A stretch of 64,000 nucleotides of DNA, taken from positions 1-64,000 of the forward strand of contig NZ_UZWE01000030.1 in NCBI RefSeq assembly GCF_900631945.1, written 5' to 3'. Both the position numbers and the translations under genes were made by a program. Position 1 is the stretch's first letter. Every line of letters starts with the position of its first letter. Source of the stretch: Paracoccus haematequi. Lineage in GTDB: Bacteria > Pseudomonadota > Alphaproteobacteria > Rhodobacterales > Rhodobacteraceae. Below are positions 42,684 through 51,379 of this stretch, in pieces. The notes under the pieces are model-generated. The model was not told the DNA's origin. It ran no database searches and saw nothing but the letters and a program-made list of their open reading frames with translations.

Positions 42684-42997
42684 GCGTCAGGCTCCTCGAT
42701 GCGGGCGAACGGCGGAAGCGCGACCGGCCCGTCCCCGGTCACGATGATCGCCGCGGGGAAAAGGGTCTCCTGCGGCGCGCCGGGGCCGTGCGGCAGGATC
42801 AGCGTGAGGCAGATGTGGCCGCCGTCGCGGATCACGTCCGACACCAGCCAGGGGCATTCCACTGCGCCGCGCGGCAGAATGTCACCCTCGACCAGCGGGC
42901 CGAAATCGTAGGTGGCGCCCTCGACGGTCAGCACATCACCTGTGACGGAAACGGCGACGGGCGCAGCGCCAAGCTGCGGTGAAAAGCTGATTTTCAT
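42680..42997 (-). CDS. Small tail-region protein, hypothetical
   Basis: 105 residues with beta strands (VSVTGDVLTVEGATYDF, HICLTLILPHG). No known family recognised. The gene overlaps the DUF4376-like gene by 4 bases and follows a tail-fibre-like gene, so a tail-tip role is inferred from position only. Confidence 0.45.
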   Translation of the reverse strand: MKISFSPQLGAAPVAVSVTGDVLTVEGATYDFGPLVEGDILPRGAVECPWLVSDVIRDGGHICLTLILPHGPGAPQETLFPAAIIVTGDGPVALPPFARIEEPDA

Positions 42998-43006
42998 GGG
43001 TGTTCC

Positions 43007-43699
43007 TCAATACCAGAAGCCCTCTGCCGTCAGGCGGCAGAAGCGCGAAAGCCGACTGGTCCCGTCGTTTGAGTTCACGGCCGAGAACGACATGTCACCC
43101 GCAGACATGGCCGAAATCGTCGCATGGGCCGACCCTGCGTTGACCACCAGGATCGATGCTGAATGCTGGGAGGGAACAGAGGTGGAAAACGCGGCCGGAA
43201 AGGCCCAGATAGTCTCACCGGATGCCGATGACAAAAGACCATTCAGGCATCGCTGGTAGCCATTCGCCAAGCGCAGATACGAGCCATTCGCATTTGTCCC
43301 GCTCTCGATCTGCCGATCCAGCACCCAGTAGGTGCCATCATAGGTCGCCTCGGTATCGACATCAGTGCGGATGTAGCCAGCTGGCAGGACTGCTCCGGTG
43401 ATCGTGCGGCACTGCCGCGCGCCTAGGCCGTCCAGGTTGATCGTGGCAGCGCCGGAGTTGGCCGCGGTCGCGCGGAACCGGACCTGCGTGCCCCTGACCA
43501 AGGCGACATAGCCCGCCGTCAGGGTGATCGCGTTCGCGGAGCCGCCGTAGGTCGCCCAGGACTTCGAGCTGATGAACGGCAGCTCGGCGTTGAACTGGGA
43601 TACGAAGGTCGGAAACCAACCGAAGAAGGCATCGGCCCGCTGCTCCAGGAAGGCGGGATCGCCAGTGTTGGGCGGGGTCGGCGGCGGGGTAATTGCCAT
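43007..43699 (-). CDS. Tail fibre-like protein with C-terminal beta-rich domain
   Basis: 230 residues. Proline-rich start (MAITPPPTPPNTGDPAFLEQRADAFFGWFPTFVSQFNAELP), then a repetitive beta region (ITLTAGYVALVRGTQVRFRATAANSGAATINLDGLG) like the AGY-type modules of distal tail fibres, and a C-terminal YLRLANGYQRCLNGLLSS segment. Start: ATG at 43699, directly behind a hairpin and T6 whose last T is two bases from the ATG. Structural tail protein by location. Confidence 0.6.
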   Translation of the reverse strand: MAITPPPTPPNTGDPAFLEQRADAFFGWFPTFVSQFNAELPFISSKSWATYGGSANAITLTAGYVALVRGTQVRFRATAANSGAATINLDGLGARQCRTITGAVLPAGYIRTDVDTEATYDGTYWVLDRQIESGTNANGSYLRLANGYQRCLNGLLSSASGETIWAFPAAFSTSVPSQHSASILVVNAGSAHATISAMSAGDMSFSAVNSNDGTSRLSRFCRLTAEGFWY

Positions 43700-43701
43700 G
43701 C

Positions 43702-43723
43702 AAAAAAGCCCGCGCGAGGCGGG
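43702..43723 (-). terminator. Hairpin and T6 ending at the start codon of the fibre-like gene
   Basis: Stem CCCGC / GCGGG with a 5-base loop, then C and TTTTTT, GC and the ATG of the next gene. Element of the same type as at 35702, 44653, 49286, 59223 and 61180. Confidence 0.65.
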
Positions 43724-43745
43724 TTCCCTGTGTCGGTGGTTAAGG

Positions 43746-44639
43746 TCAGGTAAGGCTTTCAGCCTGGATGGTGCCAAAGGACCGACCCGTGGTCAGGGTC
43801 AGATCATAGTCCCGCAGGATCCCGGCCACGGTTGTCCCGAAGGGATCCTCTCCGTCGACAGCATAGAAGACGCAGACCTTCGAGGCGATCCGCTCCATGA
43901 TCTTCTGGACACGTGCGGCGCCATCGGTCGGGATCGAGAAGCGGAAGCTGACGGTCTTGATCACCGGCCGGGGGATCAGAAACAGCCCGCCCCATTCGTC
44001 GCGATCCTTCCTCGAAAAGTCCTGGATACCCAGGCCGCTGTCCTCCAGCGTCGTCCCGATGTCGATGTCATTCCCCAGCATGATCTCACCGACCTGCGCC
44101 GCAGTGCCTGCCGTGACGGTGATCTCGACCGTGCCGCCGCTGGGCAGCCGCAGGTCGGTGAGCACGAGATCCGGTTTGAACGCGAAGGGCGTGTAGATGT
44201 ATTCCCAGAACGTCCCGACCGGATCCCGCGTCGCAAGCTGAATGGTCTCGTCGAAGATGACGGTCGGCCCCGGCGTCAGCACCCGGATGCGGACAGAAGT
44301 CGCATTCAGCCCGAAGAAGCAGATCGCGTTCAGCGTGCGCGGCAGGGCGATGGTATAGGTGATCATCGAGCCGCCGGTCGTCATGCCGCCCAGGCGGTTG
44401 TCGAAAGCCCGCCAGGGGTTTGTGGCGCCGACCCGGACCCACCACTCGCTAGCGGTGTCCGCGCCGGGGTTCCTGCCGGTATTGGCTGCCTGCACGCTCT
44501 CCCAGATGCCGGTCTGGAACACCACCCGCGCCTTGTCCGCATAGGTCGTGCCCACATTCCAGGCAGGCAGGCTCTCCACCGGTACATTGGTGGCGACCAT
44601 CATCGCCTCTGTGACCGGATAGGGTTCGATGATCCGCAT
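43746..44639 (-). CDS. Tail protein with a galactose-binding-like domain, putative distal tail component
   Basis: 297 residues. About residues 15-70 carry a small repeat (WNVGTTYADKARVVFQTGIWESVQAANTGRNPG, like chitin/carbohydrate-binding modules). The rest is a jelly-roll domain (FFGLNATSVRIRVLTPGPTVIFDET, TVEITVTAG). It directly follows the tape measure gene, the normal slot for a distal tail protein. ATG at 44639 was chosen because GGAGG lies 5 bases ahead; a longer start lies inside the hairpin element. Confidence 0.6.
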   Translation of the reverse strand: MRIIEPYPVTEAMMVATNVPVESLPAWNVGTTYADKARVVFQTGIWESVQAANTGRNPGADTASEWWVRVGATNPWRAFDNRLGGMTTGGSMITYTIALPRTLNAICFFGLNATSVRIRVLTPGPTVIFDETIQLATRDPVGTFWEYIYTPFAFKPDLVLTDLRLPSGGTVEITVTAGTAAQVGEIMLGNDIDIGTTLEDSGLGIQDFSRKDRDEWGGLFLIPRPVIKTVSFRFSIPTDGAARVQKIMERIASKVCVFYAVDGEDPFGTTVAGILRDYDLTLTTGRSFGTIQAESLT

Positions 44640-44652
44640 CGGACCTCCATGC

Positions 44653-44679
44653 AAAAAGGCGGCCCCGAAGGACCGCCCT
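44653..44679 (-). terminator. Hairpin and T5 before the distal tail gene
   Basis: Stem of GGCGG / CCGCC (minus strand: GGCGG then CCGCC) with the inner loop around TCCTTC, followed by TTTTT and GCATG. The ATG of that motif is in frame with the gene but lies upstream of its better ribosome site. Confidence 0.6.
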
Positions 44680-44703
44680 GCTTTCATTTCGCCGTAGATG
44701 CCT

Positions 44704-47700
44704 TCAGACCGTCACCTTGTTCTGGGTCGGATCGATCGAGATGCCGTTCTGCTGGATGTCTCGCTGGATATTGTTGATGCTGCGCGTATTCTCGGCGGTC
44801 TTTTGAGCATGAGCACGCAGCTCCGCCACTTCCTGGCGTAGAGCACGCAGTTCCGCGACTATCTCGCGGTTATCGCCACCGGCCAGTATCTGCCGGGTCT
44901 GCTGGGCATTGTAGATGCGGCTCGGGCCGGTCGCTTCAAGCTCGGGGCCGCGCTCGCCGACGATCCGCAGGCCGCCCGCGAAGTCTCCCCCCAACGCAAA
45001 GGCAGGGTAGTTCTGGGCCTTGAGCCACGCCAGCGCCTGGGATCGCGATCCGCCGTAATGGCTGTCGAAGGTCTTGACGCCTCCAAGCGGCCCGACGATC
45101 CGGGTCTTGTCGCCCATGCCGTTCGACCCGCCGACCTGACTTGTCCGCACCTGGTAGTCGTCCAGCGTGTAAGCCTTCGGCTTGGTGGGGGTCGCAGGCT
45201 TTAGCGCCGCCGGTGCCGGCGTGGGCTTGTTGACGACGCCGGCGGCCGCTTTCACCGCGTCCTGCTGCCGTTTCGTCTCCGCCATGATGGCCGCGCGCAG
45301 GTCGTTCAGAGCCGTTCGCAGCCCATCAGCACCAGGAACGTTTAGCCCGACAGATTTCAGGGTCTTCCCGAACCCTTCCACGATCACGCCCGCATCGCTG
45401 GCGCGCTTCAGGATCCGCTCGTCGATCAGGCCGAGGCTGCCGATCAGCTTCTCGATGCCCTCTCTGGTCAGGGCGTTTCCGGCGGCGATGTCCGCCTGCG
45501 CCTTGGACAGCAGGTCAACCTGGCGCTGTTGCAGCCCCGCGATGGCTTCCAGCGCGGTCGCGGTCATATCGGACTTCACCGCCACTTTTCCCAGGGCGGC
45601 CGCCACGCGAGCCTGTGCCAGCGCCGCTTCCTCACGGGTGCGGGCAGTGTCACCCACGCTCGACAGATAGGTCTGCGCCGCGCCAGGCAGGGCCTGCGCC
45701 GCCTCGACGTTGCCGCCCATGGCTTGCTGCAAGGTCCGCTGATACGCCGAGCGGTTGAAGGCCAGGGCCTGCTGCGGCGTGAACAGCGCCGAAGCCGTGC
45801 CGCGCAGCTTGTCCAGGTATTCGCGGATGCCGGTCCCGGCTTTGCGCCAGTCGGCTGCCGCTGCGGCGTTGATCTTGATCGCATCGGACAGCCCGTCGAG
45901 GACGGTACCCAAGGCCGTTGCCACGCGGTCTTGCAACTTTGCCATCCGCGCAGTGAACCCGGCGATCTGCGGCAGGATCTGATCAAAGGCGCCAGACAGG
46001 CCGATCAAGGCGGCATAGGTCGCCCGCCCCCTCTCCGTCGTCAGGTCCATAGCACCAATGATCGCGCGGTATTCTTTCCGGGTCTGCGGCATGGCGATCC
46101 CAAGGTCCGCCATGGCCTTGGCCGTCTGCCTGGTCGTGGTCGCCAGGCGCTCTGCGTCGGAATAGAATGCCCCGTAGAAAGCTTGCGTCGATTGCGCCAT
46201 CGCGTCAAGCCCCCCGAACGCATCGGCGATCTTCGAGGCGGTATCGGCCCCGGACAGACCGGCCGCGCGGAAGCGGTGGCCCAGGGTGTCCATGATGCCG
46301 TTGACGCCGACCAGCGCGCCGGAAAGGCGGGACAGGGCCTGGCTGGCGGTCTCGCCGTCTTCCGCGAGGCGGTTCAGGCCGGGGATCATCGAGGCATAGG
46401 CATCGCTGACACCGCCGATGGCTTCGATCAGCGCCTTCTGGGCTTCCTCGTCGCTCATGCCCTTGGTGCTGATCTTCACCGTGTGGGCAAAGTCCTCAAA
46501 CGTCTTGGCCCCGAAGCCCAGCACATCCGCTGCCGACAGCACACCCGCCTGCAAGCCGTTGATTGCGTTCTCCACCGCGCGCTGCGTCTCCGCGTCGGCA
46601 GTGTCGTAGTAGGTGCGGACCTTCTTGGACAAGCCCCAGAACTTCTTCTTCTCGACCTTCTCGAACGTCTCGGTCAGCGCGTCCAGGCCGTCGATAGTCA
46701 CGCGCAGGCCGGCGTCCAGTTGCTTCGTCTTGGTCTTGAAGAAGCTGAACACCGCTGCGACAGCGGCCACCGGCAGGGCGATGGCTCCGAGGGCCGATGC
46801 GAAGCCGGTCAAGCTGGCGGTCGCGCCTTTCAACATGAAGCCGGTGTAGGTCGCCGCGCTGCCGATGCCTCCGCCGGCGGCCGTCAGGAAGCCCGAGGCG
46901 CCGGACATGACGCTGCCAGCGAAGGACGTGATGCCGCCCAGGATGCTGCCCGCGGCCCCGCCGACGCCGCCGATCGGTGCACCCGCCGCGCCAAGAGCGG
47001 AAGTCAGCGCGTCACCTGCGCCGATCCCGCCCAGACCCATGGCGATGACGATCCGGTTCTTCGCCGCCATGGCGATGGCATTCGCAAGCCAACTCTTGAG
47101 CATGTCCCACATGCTGGACAGGGTGCCGCTGAAGCCGTTCAGCAGGCCTTCGGACATGATGTCCACGAACTTGCCCGCGAGCGGCAGGGAGTCGGCCAGT
47201 TCGACGTTCAACCGCTTCTGTGCCTCGGCCATTTCGCCCTTCGACAGGATGCCAGTGAGTTGGGCCAGTTGCGCGGCGTCGCGGCGATAGCGGGACATGG
47301 GGTCCAGCAGGTCGCGCCAGCGTTCGGCTTCTCGGTCGAGGTTGGCGGCGAGCTTGGCCGACTCTTTGGCGGCGGCGGAGGATGCACCGCCTGAACGGCC
47401 CTTACTGGTTGCAGCGCGTTCGGCTTCTGCGGCGTTCTTACGCAATGCGTCAGCTTCGGTCGTGGCAGCGATGCCGGCCATTTCCATCGACTTGGCAGCC
47501 TTCAGCGCCTGCGCCTCGGTCCAGCCGAAAATGCCGCCCCGTGCCTCAGCCGCCATGATCTGCCCATCATATTTCGCCGCGACGTTGAACTTCTCCATCT
47601 CGACGCGGGCCTCGGCCACTGATCGACCAGCCTTGAGGGCATTGATCTCCACGAACTTGGCCGCGTTCGAGATCATGCCGCCGCCAATCTGCGAAAGGGC

Positions 47701-49263
47701 CGAGACGATCCCGAGGATTTCAGAACGAACCCCCGCCATCGCTATCGCCCAGTTCTGCGTCGAAGTGGCCGCCCCAGCTGCCGCTGCATCAGCATCGCCA
47801 AGTGCTCGCGCCGCTTCCTGGGCGTTAATCGAAAACTGATAGGACCGTTCGGCGGAGGCCAGCAACTCATCGTTCGTCCGGCCGCTGGCCTCATAGGCAC
47901 GCATCAACTGATCGCCCAAAGCACGAGACGCGGCAGCGGCCTCGCGCGGCCCAGCATCCGACGCAGCCTTGAACGATTGGATGGCGTTGGCAACGCGGTG
48001 CGCTTCGACGACCGAAAGGCCGAAGGCGGTAGCGAGTGCCTGGGCCGCAGAGCCTGCGCCCGCAATTGCCTCCTCGCGCATAAAATCCGGCAACTTGGTC
48101 GCGGCCTGCCAGTCCTGCACGGCCTTTGTGATGCCTTGCAGGTCGCCAGTCAGGGTCGCGACGGTCGCGCTCATTTCCTTGAAATACTGAATGCGCTCGA
48201 TCTCGACCATCGCAGCATAGGTTTCGCGGGCTGCTTGCGCGCCCTGCCCGAACTTCTTCCAGAGTTCATCCATCGGCATCAGCGCGTTCGTGACGGCATC
48301 CCGATAACTGTTAAGCGAGCCGGTCAGATCATTGATGGCGTCCTCGGTGGTCTTTGCCTCCTTTCCGGCTGCAACGAACATCGGCATCAGCGCGGCACCG
48401 ACCGCAATCGCCGTGCCGATCCAGGGAACAATCGTCCCGATTGACCCGCCCAACATGGCAAACGCGCCCGCCGCCTGAGGTGCCTGCTGCGCTACGGCGC
48501 GGAACCAGCCGACCATCGGAGCGGAGACAAAAACGTCTTGGATTTGATAGCCGAGTTGGTTTGCGACCAAGCCGAATTTCTGGGTCGCGGCGCCTGCCTG
48601 TTCCGCCGATGGTGCAATCGCCAGCATCTTGGACGCCGCCATTTGCAGCACGCGAGCATGTTCCGTTTCGGTGATGATCTTCGATTTCAGCGCGGCGTCT
48701 GCCGTTTCGATAGCAGCCTCATATCGCTTCGATGCCGCGTAGATCGGGTCAACTGCTGCACGCAAAGCCTGGAAGTTACCCGTCGCTTGGGCCACTGCCT
48801 GCGCCTGCTGGCGTTGCGCTTCCTCGGCGGCCTCCGCAGCCGTGGCAATGCCGAGATACCGGCTGCGGGCAATCTCCAGCACCTGGTTGGCTTCAGACTG
48901 CTTGGCGGCACCCTGCCCGACCAGGGCAGCGAGTTCCGCCTGAACCTCGGCGAAGCGCTGGCTTGCGGCATAGGCAGGGTCGATCGCCCGGCGCAGATCG
49001 TCGAAGGTCCGGGCCGCTTTGGTCGTTTCCTGCTGCGCCCGCCCCACGGAACCGCTTACAGCGCGCTCAACGGCCTGCATGGTCTTGTCTAGGTTGCCCA
49101 TGACGCCGCCAAGCGACGCCATGGCACGCTCGATCTTGCCCATATCGACGGTCAGCTTGCCCTCGACGCGGCCGCCGGTGCGGGCCAGGCTATCGAGGGC
49201 ATTCTCGCCCTGCTTCAGGCTGGTGCTGTCGGCCACAAGGACCAGGCGGGCTGCTTCGGGCAT
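44704..49263 (-). CDS. Tail tape measure protein
   Basis: 1519 residues, by far the largest gene. N-terminal coiled coil rich in Ala, Gln, Glu (about 40-200, with repeated AVDPIYAASKRYE / AIDPAYAASQRFA units), a hydrophobic Gly/Ala-rich membrane-penetrating stretch (about 740-840: AMGLGGIGAGDALTSALG, GGVGGAAGSILGGITSFAG), and further coiled regions. It sets tail length and helps DNA ejection. The length suggests a tail of roughly 220 nm by the usual 0.15 nm per residue rule. No frameshift or stop seen; this gene is intact. Confidence 0.9.
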   Translation of the reverse strand: MPEAARLVLVADSTSLKQGENALDSLARTGGRVEGKLTVDMGKIERAMASLGGVMGNLDKTMQAVERAVSGSVGRAQQETTKAARTFDDLRRAIDPAYAASQRFAEVQAELAALVGQGAAKQSEANQVLEIARSRYLGIATAAEAAEEAQRQQAQAVAQATGNFQALRAAVDPIYAASKRYEAAIETADAALKSKIITETEHARVLQMAASKMLAIAPSAEQAGAATQKFGLVANQLGYQIQDVFVSAPMVGWFRAVAQQAPQAAGAFAMLGGSIGTIVPWIGTAIAVGAALMPMFVAAGKEAKTTEDAINDLTGSLNSYRDAVTNALMPMDELWKKFGQGAQAARETYAAMVEIERIQYFKEMSATVATLTGDLQGITKAVQDWQAATKLPDFMREEAIAGAGSAAQALATAFGLSVVEAHRVANAIQSFKAASDAGPREAAAASRALGDQLMRAYEASGRTNDELLASAERSYQFSINAQEAARALGDADAAAAGAATSTQNWAIAMAGVRSEILGIVSALSQIGGGMISNAAKFVEINALKAGRSVAEARVEMEKFNVAAKYDGQIMAAEARGGIFGWTEAQALKAAKSMEMAGIAATTEADALRKNAAEAERAATSKGRSGGASSAAAKESAKLAANLDREAERWRDLLDPMSRYRRDAAQLAQLTGILSKGEMAEAQKRLNVELADSLPLAGKFVDIMSEGLLNGFSGTLSSMWDMLKSWLANAIAMAAKNRIVIAMGLGGIGAGDALTSALGAAGAPIGGVGGAAGSILGGITSFAGSVMSGASGFLTAAGGGIGSAATYTGFMLKGATASLTGFASALGAIALPVAAVAAVFSFFKTKTKQLDAGLRVTIDGLDALTETFEKVEKKKFWGLSKKVRTYYDTADAETQRAVENAINGLQAGVLSAADVLGFGAKTFEDFAHTVKISTKGMSDEEAQKALIEAIGGVSDAYASMIPGLNRLAEDGETASQALSRLSGALVGVNGIMDTLGHRFRAAGLSGADTASKIADAFGGLDAMAQSTQAFYGAFYSDAERLATTTRQTAKAMADLGIAMPQTRKEYRAIIGAMDLTTERGRATYAALIGLSGAFDQILPQIAGFTARMAKLQDRVATALGTVLDGLSDAIKINAAAAADWRKAGTGIREYLDKLRGTASALFTPQQALAFNRSAYQRTLQQAMGGNVEAAQALPGAAQTYLSSVGDTARTREEAALAQARVAAALGKVAVKSDMTATALEAIAGLQQRQVDLLSKAQADIAAGNALTREGIEKLIGSLGLIDERILKRASDAGVIVEGFGKTLKSVGLNVPGADGLRTALNDLRAAIMAETKRQQDAVKAAAGVVNKPTPAPAALKPATPTKPKAYTLDDYQVRTSQVGGSNGMGDKTRIVGPLGGVKTFDSHYGGSRSQALAWLKAQNYPAFALGGDFAGGLRIVGERGPELEATGPSRIYNAQQTRQILAGGDNREIVAELRALRQEVAELRAHAQKTAENTRSINNIQRDIQQNGISIDPTQNKVTV

Positions 49264-49285
49264 AGCGAATCCTTGCAGATACGAG

Positions 49286-49312
49286 AAAGCCCCGCCAAAT
49301 GAAGGCAGGGCT
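49286..49312 (-). terminator. Hairpin upstream of the tape measure gene
   Basis: Stem AGCCCTGCC / GGCGGGGCT on the minus strand (one mismatch) with a 7-base loop, then TTTCT. It lies just upstream of the tape measure start and just before the + strand gene at 49327. Confidence 0.5.
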
Positions 49313-49326
49313 TGGAGGAACGGATA

Positions 49327-49620
49327 ATGAAGGTATTTCGGACGGCTATGGCCGCAGTGGTTCTTTCGTCTGGCGCTGCTGCGGCGCAGGACTGCGCTAG
49401 CCTGACAGCAGCCTATTCGAAATTCGACAACGCCCTGATCTTTTTCGATCGGTCCAGCAAGAGCGAGAGCAGCACCTTGCGGGCGGAGACAGCTCAGTCA
49501 GCAATGACGAACATCCTGCTGCGCCAAGGCATAATCGTTGACATGATGATCGCGGGAGGGTGCGAGCTTCCGCCGCCCCCGGACTTCCAGTTCCTAGGCA
49601 TGATCGCTTCGCACAATTAG
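49327..49620 (+). CDS. Small secreted protein, hypothetical
   Basis: 97 residues: signal peptide ending AAAAQ, then a short helical mature domain with two Cys residues (QDCASL and GGCELPPPPDF). Start: ATG at 49327 after GGAGG. On the strand opposite to the tail genes, the first of four secreted-protein genes in the cargo block. Unknown function. Confidence 0.6.
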   Translation: MKVFRTAMAAVVLSSGAAAAQDCASLTAAYSKFDNALIFFDRSSKSESSTLRAETAQSAMTNILLRQGIIVDMMIAGGCELPPPPDFQFLGMIASHN

Positions 49621-49698
49621 GCATCGGCAATAATCCGCCTTGACTCACGCCCCTGTTACCGCGGGCAATGGGACGGGAGCATTTCGGGGGGAATCACC

Positions 49699-50262
49699 AT
49701 GCTTTTGAGGATCATTCGCCGCGGCACCGCCCCGGCCGGCGTCGCTTTGCTTGCTTCCTGTGGCCCTACCCAGACCGCTGCCCCACCGATCGTTAACTAC
49801 TCGGCCCTCGCGACCGAAACCCTTTGGCACGACCTGTCCGTTACCGGAAACGCCCGTGAGATGATGCTGATCGAAGCAGAACTCGCGGCGCGTGGCCAGC
49901 GATCCTCGGGTTCTGAATACATCGGACGCCGCACATCAAGCACGGTCGGGCGGACCCTCTACTCTCGTTCCACGCCCGTTTCGGGCGATCGCAACTGCTC
50001 CGACTTCGCTTCGGGTGCAGAAGCCCAGCGCTTCTTCCTGGCCGCTGGCGGGCCGGTGAACGACCCCCATGGTTTGGATCGCGACGGCGACGGGAACGCC
50101 TGCGAGTGGGGCAGGACGATCAGTGCGAACGCTACGCGATACAAGCCGAGGCCTGTGCGCGTCTCGGCACCGCGGCAGTCGTCCAGTCGCTGCTATGTCG
50201 GGCCGCGCGGGGGCACGTATACGATCACTGCCAGCGGCAACAGGAATTACGATGGGTGCTGA
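49699..50262 (+). CDS. Lipoprotein with Excalibur calcium-binding domain
   Basis: 187 residues. Signal peptide with lipobox LLASC. The middle carries NCSDFASGAEAQRFF... then DRDGDGNACEWG (about 93-138), the Excalibur motif (Asp-x-Asp-x-Asp-Gly calcium loop flanked by Cys). A C-terminal small cysteine motif CYVGPRGGTYTITASGNRNY follows, a two-Cys beta module often seen in such lipoproteins. Envelope-anchored; calcium binding inferred from the motif. Possibly a phage moron. Confidence 0.75.
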   Translation: MLLRIIRRGTAPAGVALLASCGPTQTAAPPIVNYSALATETLWHDLSVTGNAREMMLIEAELAARGQRSSGSEYIGRRTSSTVGRTLYSRSTPVSGDRNCSDFASGAEAQRFFLAAGGPVNDPHGLDRDGDGNACEWGRTISANATRYKPRPVRVSAPRQSSSRCYVGPRGGTYTITASGNRNYDGC

Positions 50263-50276
50263 ATAGCAGGACGCCC
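50260..50276 (+). repeat. Left copy of a 17-bp direct repeat flanking the protease pair
   Basis: TGAATAGCAGGACGCCC, identical but for one base to the copy at 52765. It starts at the stop codon of the Excalibur gene, and also forms part of a hairpin (CGCCC / GGGCG, 50272-50288). The two copies bracket exactly the two protease genes. Confidence 0.55.
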
Positions 50277-50408
50277 TTTCTTGGGGCGCCTACACGCAGA
50301 ACCCAACGCCCATCCGACGGAAACAGAGGCCCGCAGAAAGCAAACTAACTGATCACGACGACCTTCTCAAAGGCGCGAGCCGCCCCTCGATCATGGGGCC
50401 AGGGCCTA

Positions 50409-50437
50409 TTGGACCGAATCGGCGAACGTGGCATGAT
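50409..50437 (+). promoter_or_regulatory. Candidate sigma-70 promoter of the protease pair
   Basis: TTGGAC (50409) and CATGAT (50432) with a 17-base spacer, 31 bases before the protease start codon. AT content is raised compared with the phage genes. Confidence 0.35.
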
Positions 50438-50467
50438 TTGAATCTGTTCCTTTTGCGTGGTGCAATC

Positions 50468-51379
50468 ATGCGGACCGCTTGTCGTATATTTTCTGTACTA
50501 GCTTTCATCTGGAGCGCATGGCCCGCTTTAGCACAGAGCAGTGCTCCAGAGGAATTTGATTTAGAAGGCTTTATCGGGGGAGGCACGATCCCGTACGGGA
50601 ACGTCGCACCTGATTATAGTTTCCCTGGAGTTGGCCGGATTACCTTTGGCGGCAGCAACCCAGGGTGCACTGCCACGTTAATATCCGACCAAGTTATTAT
50701 CACGGCAAGGCATTGCATTTACGTCGTCGGAACAACGCAGCTGAAACGTAGGATTTCGGTAACCTTCAGAAGCACTCGGCGCTGCGGAGCCAGCGGACCT
50801 CATCATGCGCGCATCTCGCGTGATACGGCCTATTTTCATCCGAAAGTAGTCAATAACGATGACGAAGGTGACCGGGCGCGAGACGTTGCCTTAATAAAAT
50901 TACCAAGAGCCGTCGACTGCCCGGATGAGCGTGTCGTACCTGTGGCAACGACTTCAGATGAAGGTCGTTACCGAACTGTATCGGGGTGGGGGCTTACTCT
51001 GCTAACACAGTCAGCCGCAGCAGACCGCTTATACTTTGTCCCGCCAGCTCGCCTAACACTAAGCGATTCGACAAATTTCAACCTCCATTTAATAGATGGC
51101 CTGACGCTCGACGGAAAGCGCATAACAAATCCTGTATGCAATGCTGATAGTGGCGCGGGCGTGTTTCGAATGATAAACTCGTCCAATTTAGAGACACTGG
51201 AACTGATCGGAATCATCCAGCACTATACCGTTAAGCTTGGCGCTCCTCCAGTTCCCGGGCCTAGTAGGCCAGCAACTGATCGAGTAGCGCACTGCATAAC
51301 ATACGGACAGTACGCTGTCGCGGCGAGAACCGACGCCCTGCAGAGTTTTATTGAGGCAGGACTCGAGTACTTGCAATGA
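50468..51379 (+). CDS. Secreted trypsin-like serine protease
   Basis: 303 residues. Signal peptide (about 1-23: ...WSAWPALAQS). S1 triad: His-82 in ITARHC, Asp-139 in ARDVALIKL, Ser-228 in CNADSGAGVF (canonical GDSGGP), with paired Cys residues for disulfides. Secreted, probably active, specificity unknown. The stop overlaps the next protease's ATG by 4 bases. Base composition and codon use look AT-richer than the surrounding phage genes, a sign of transfer. Alternative: a host-surface or prophage-maturation protease. Confidence 0.8.
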   Translation: MRTACRIFSVLAFIWSAWPALAQSSAPEEFDLEGFIGGGTIPYGNVAPDYSFPGVGRITFGGSNPGCTATLISDQVIITARHCIYVVGTTQLKRRISVTFRSTRRCGASGPHHARISRDTAYFHPKVVNNDDEGDRARDVALIKLPRAVDCPDERVVPVATTSDEGRYRTVSGWGLTLLTQSAAADRLYFVPPARLTLSDSTNFNLHLIDGLTLDGKRITNPVCNADSGAGVFRMINSSNLETLELIGIIQHYTVKLGAPPVPGPSRPATDRVAHCITYGQYAVAARTDALQSFIEAGLEYLQ

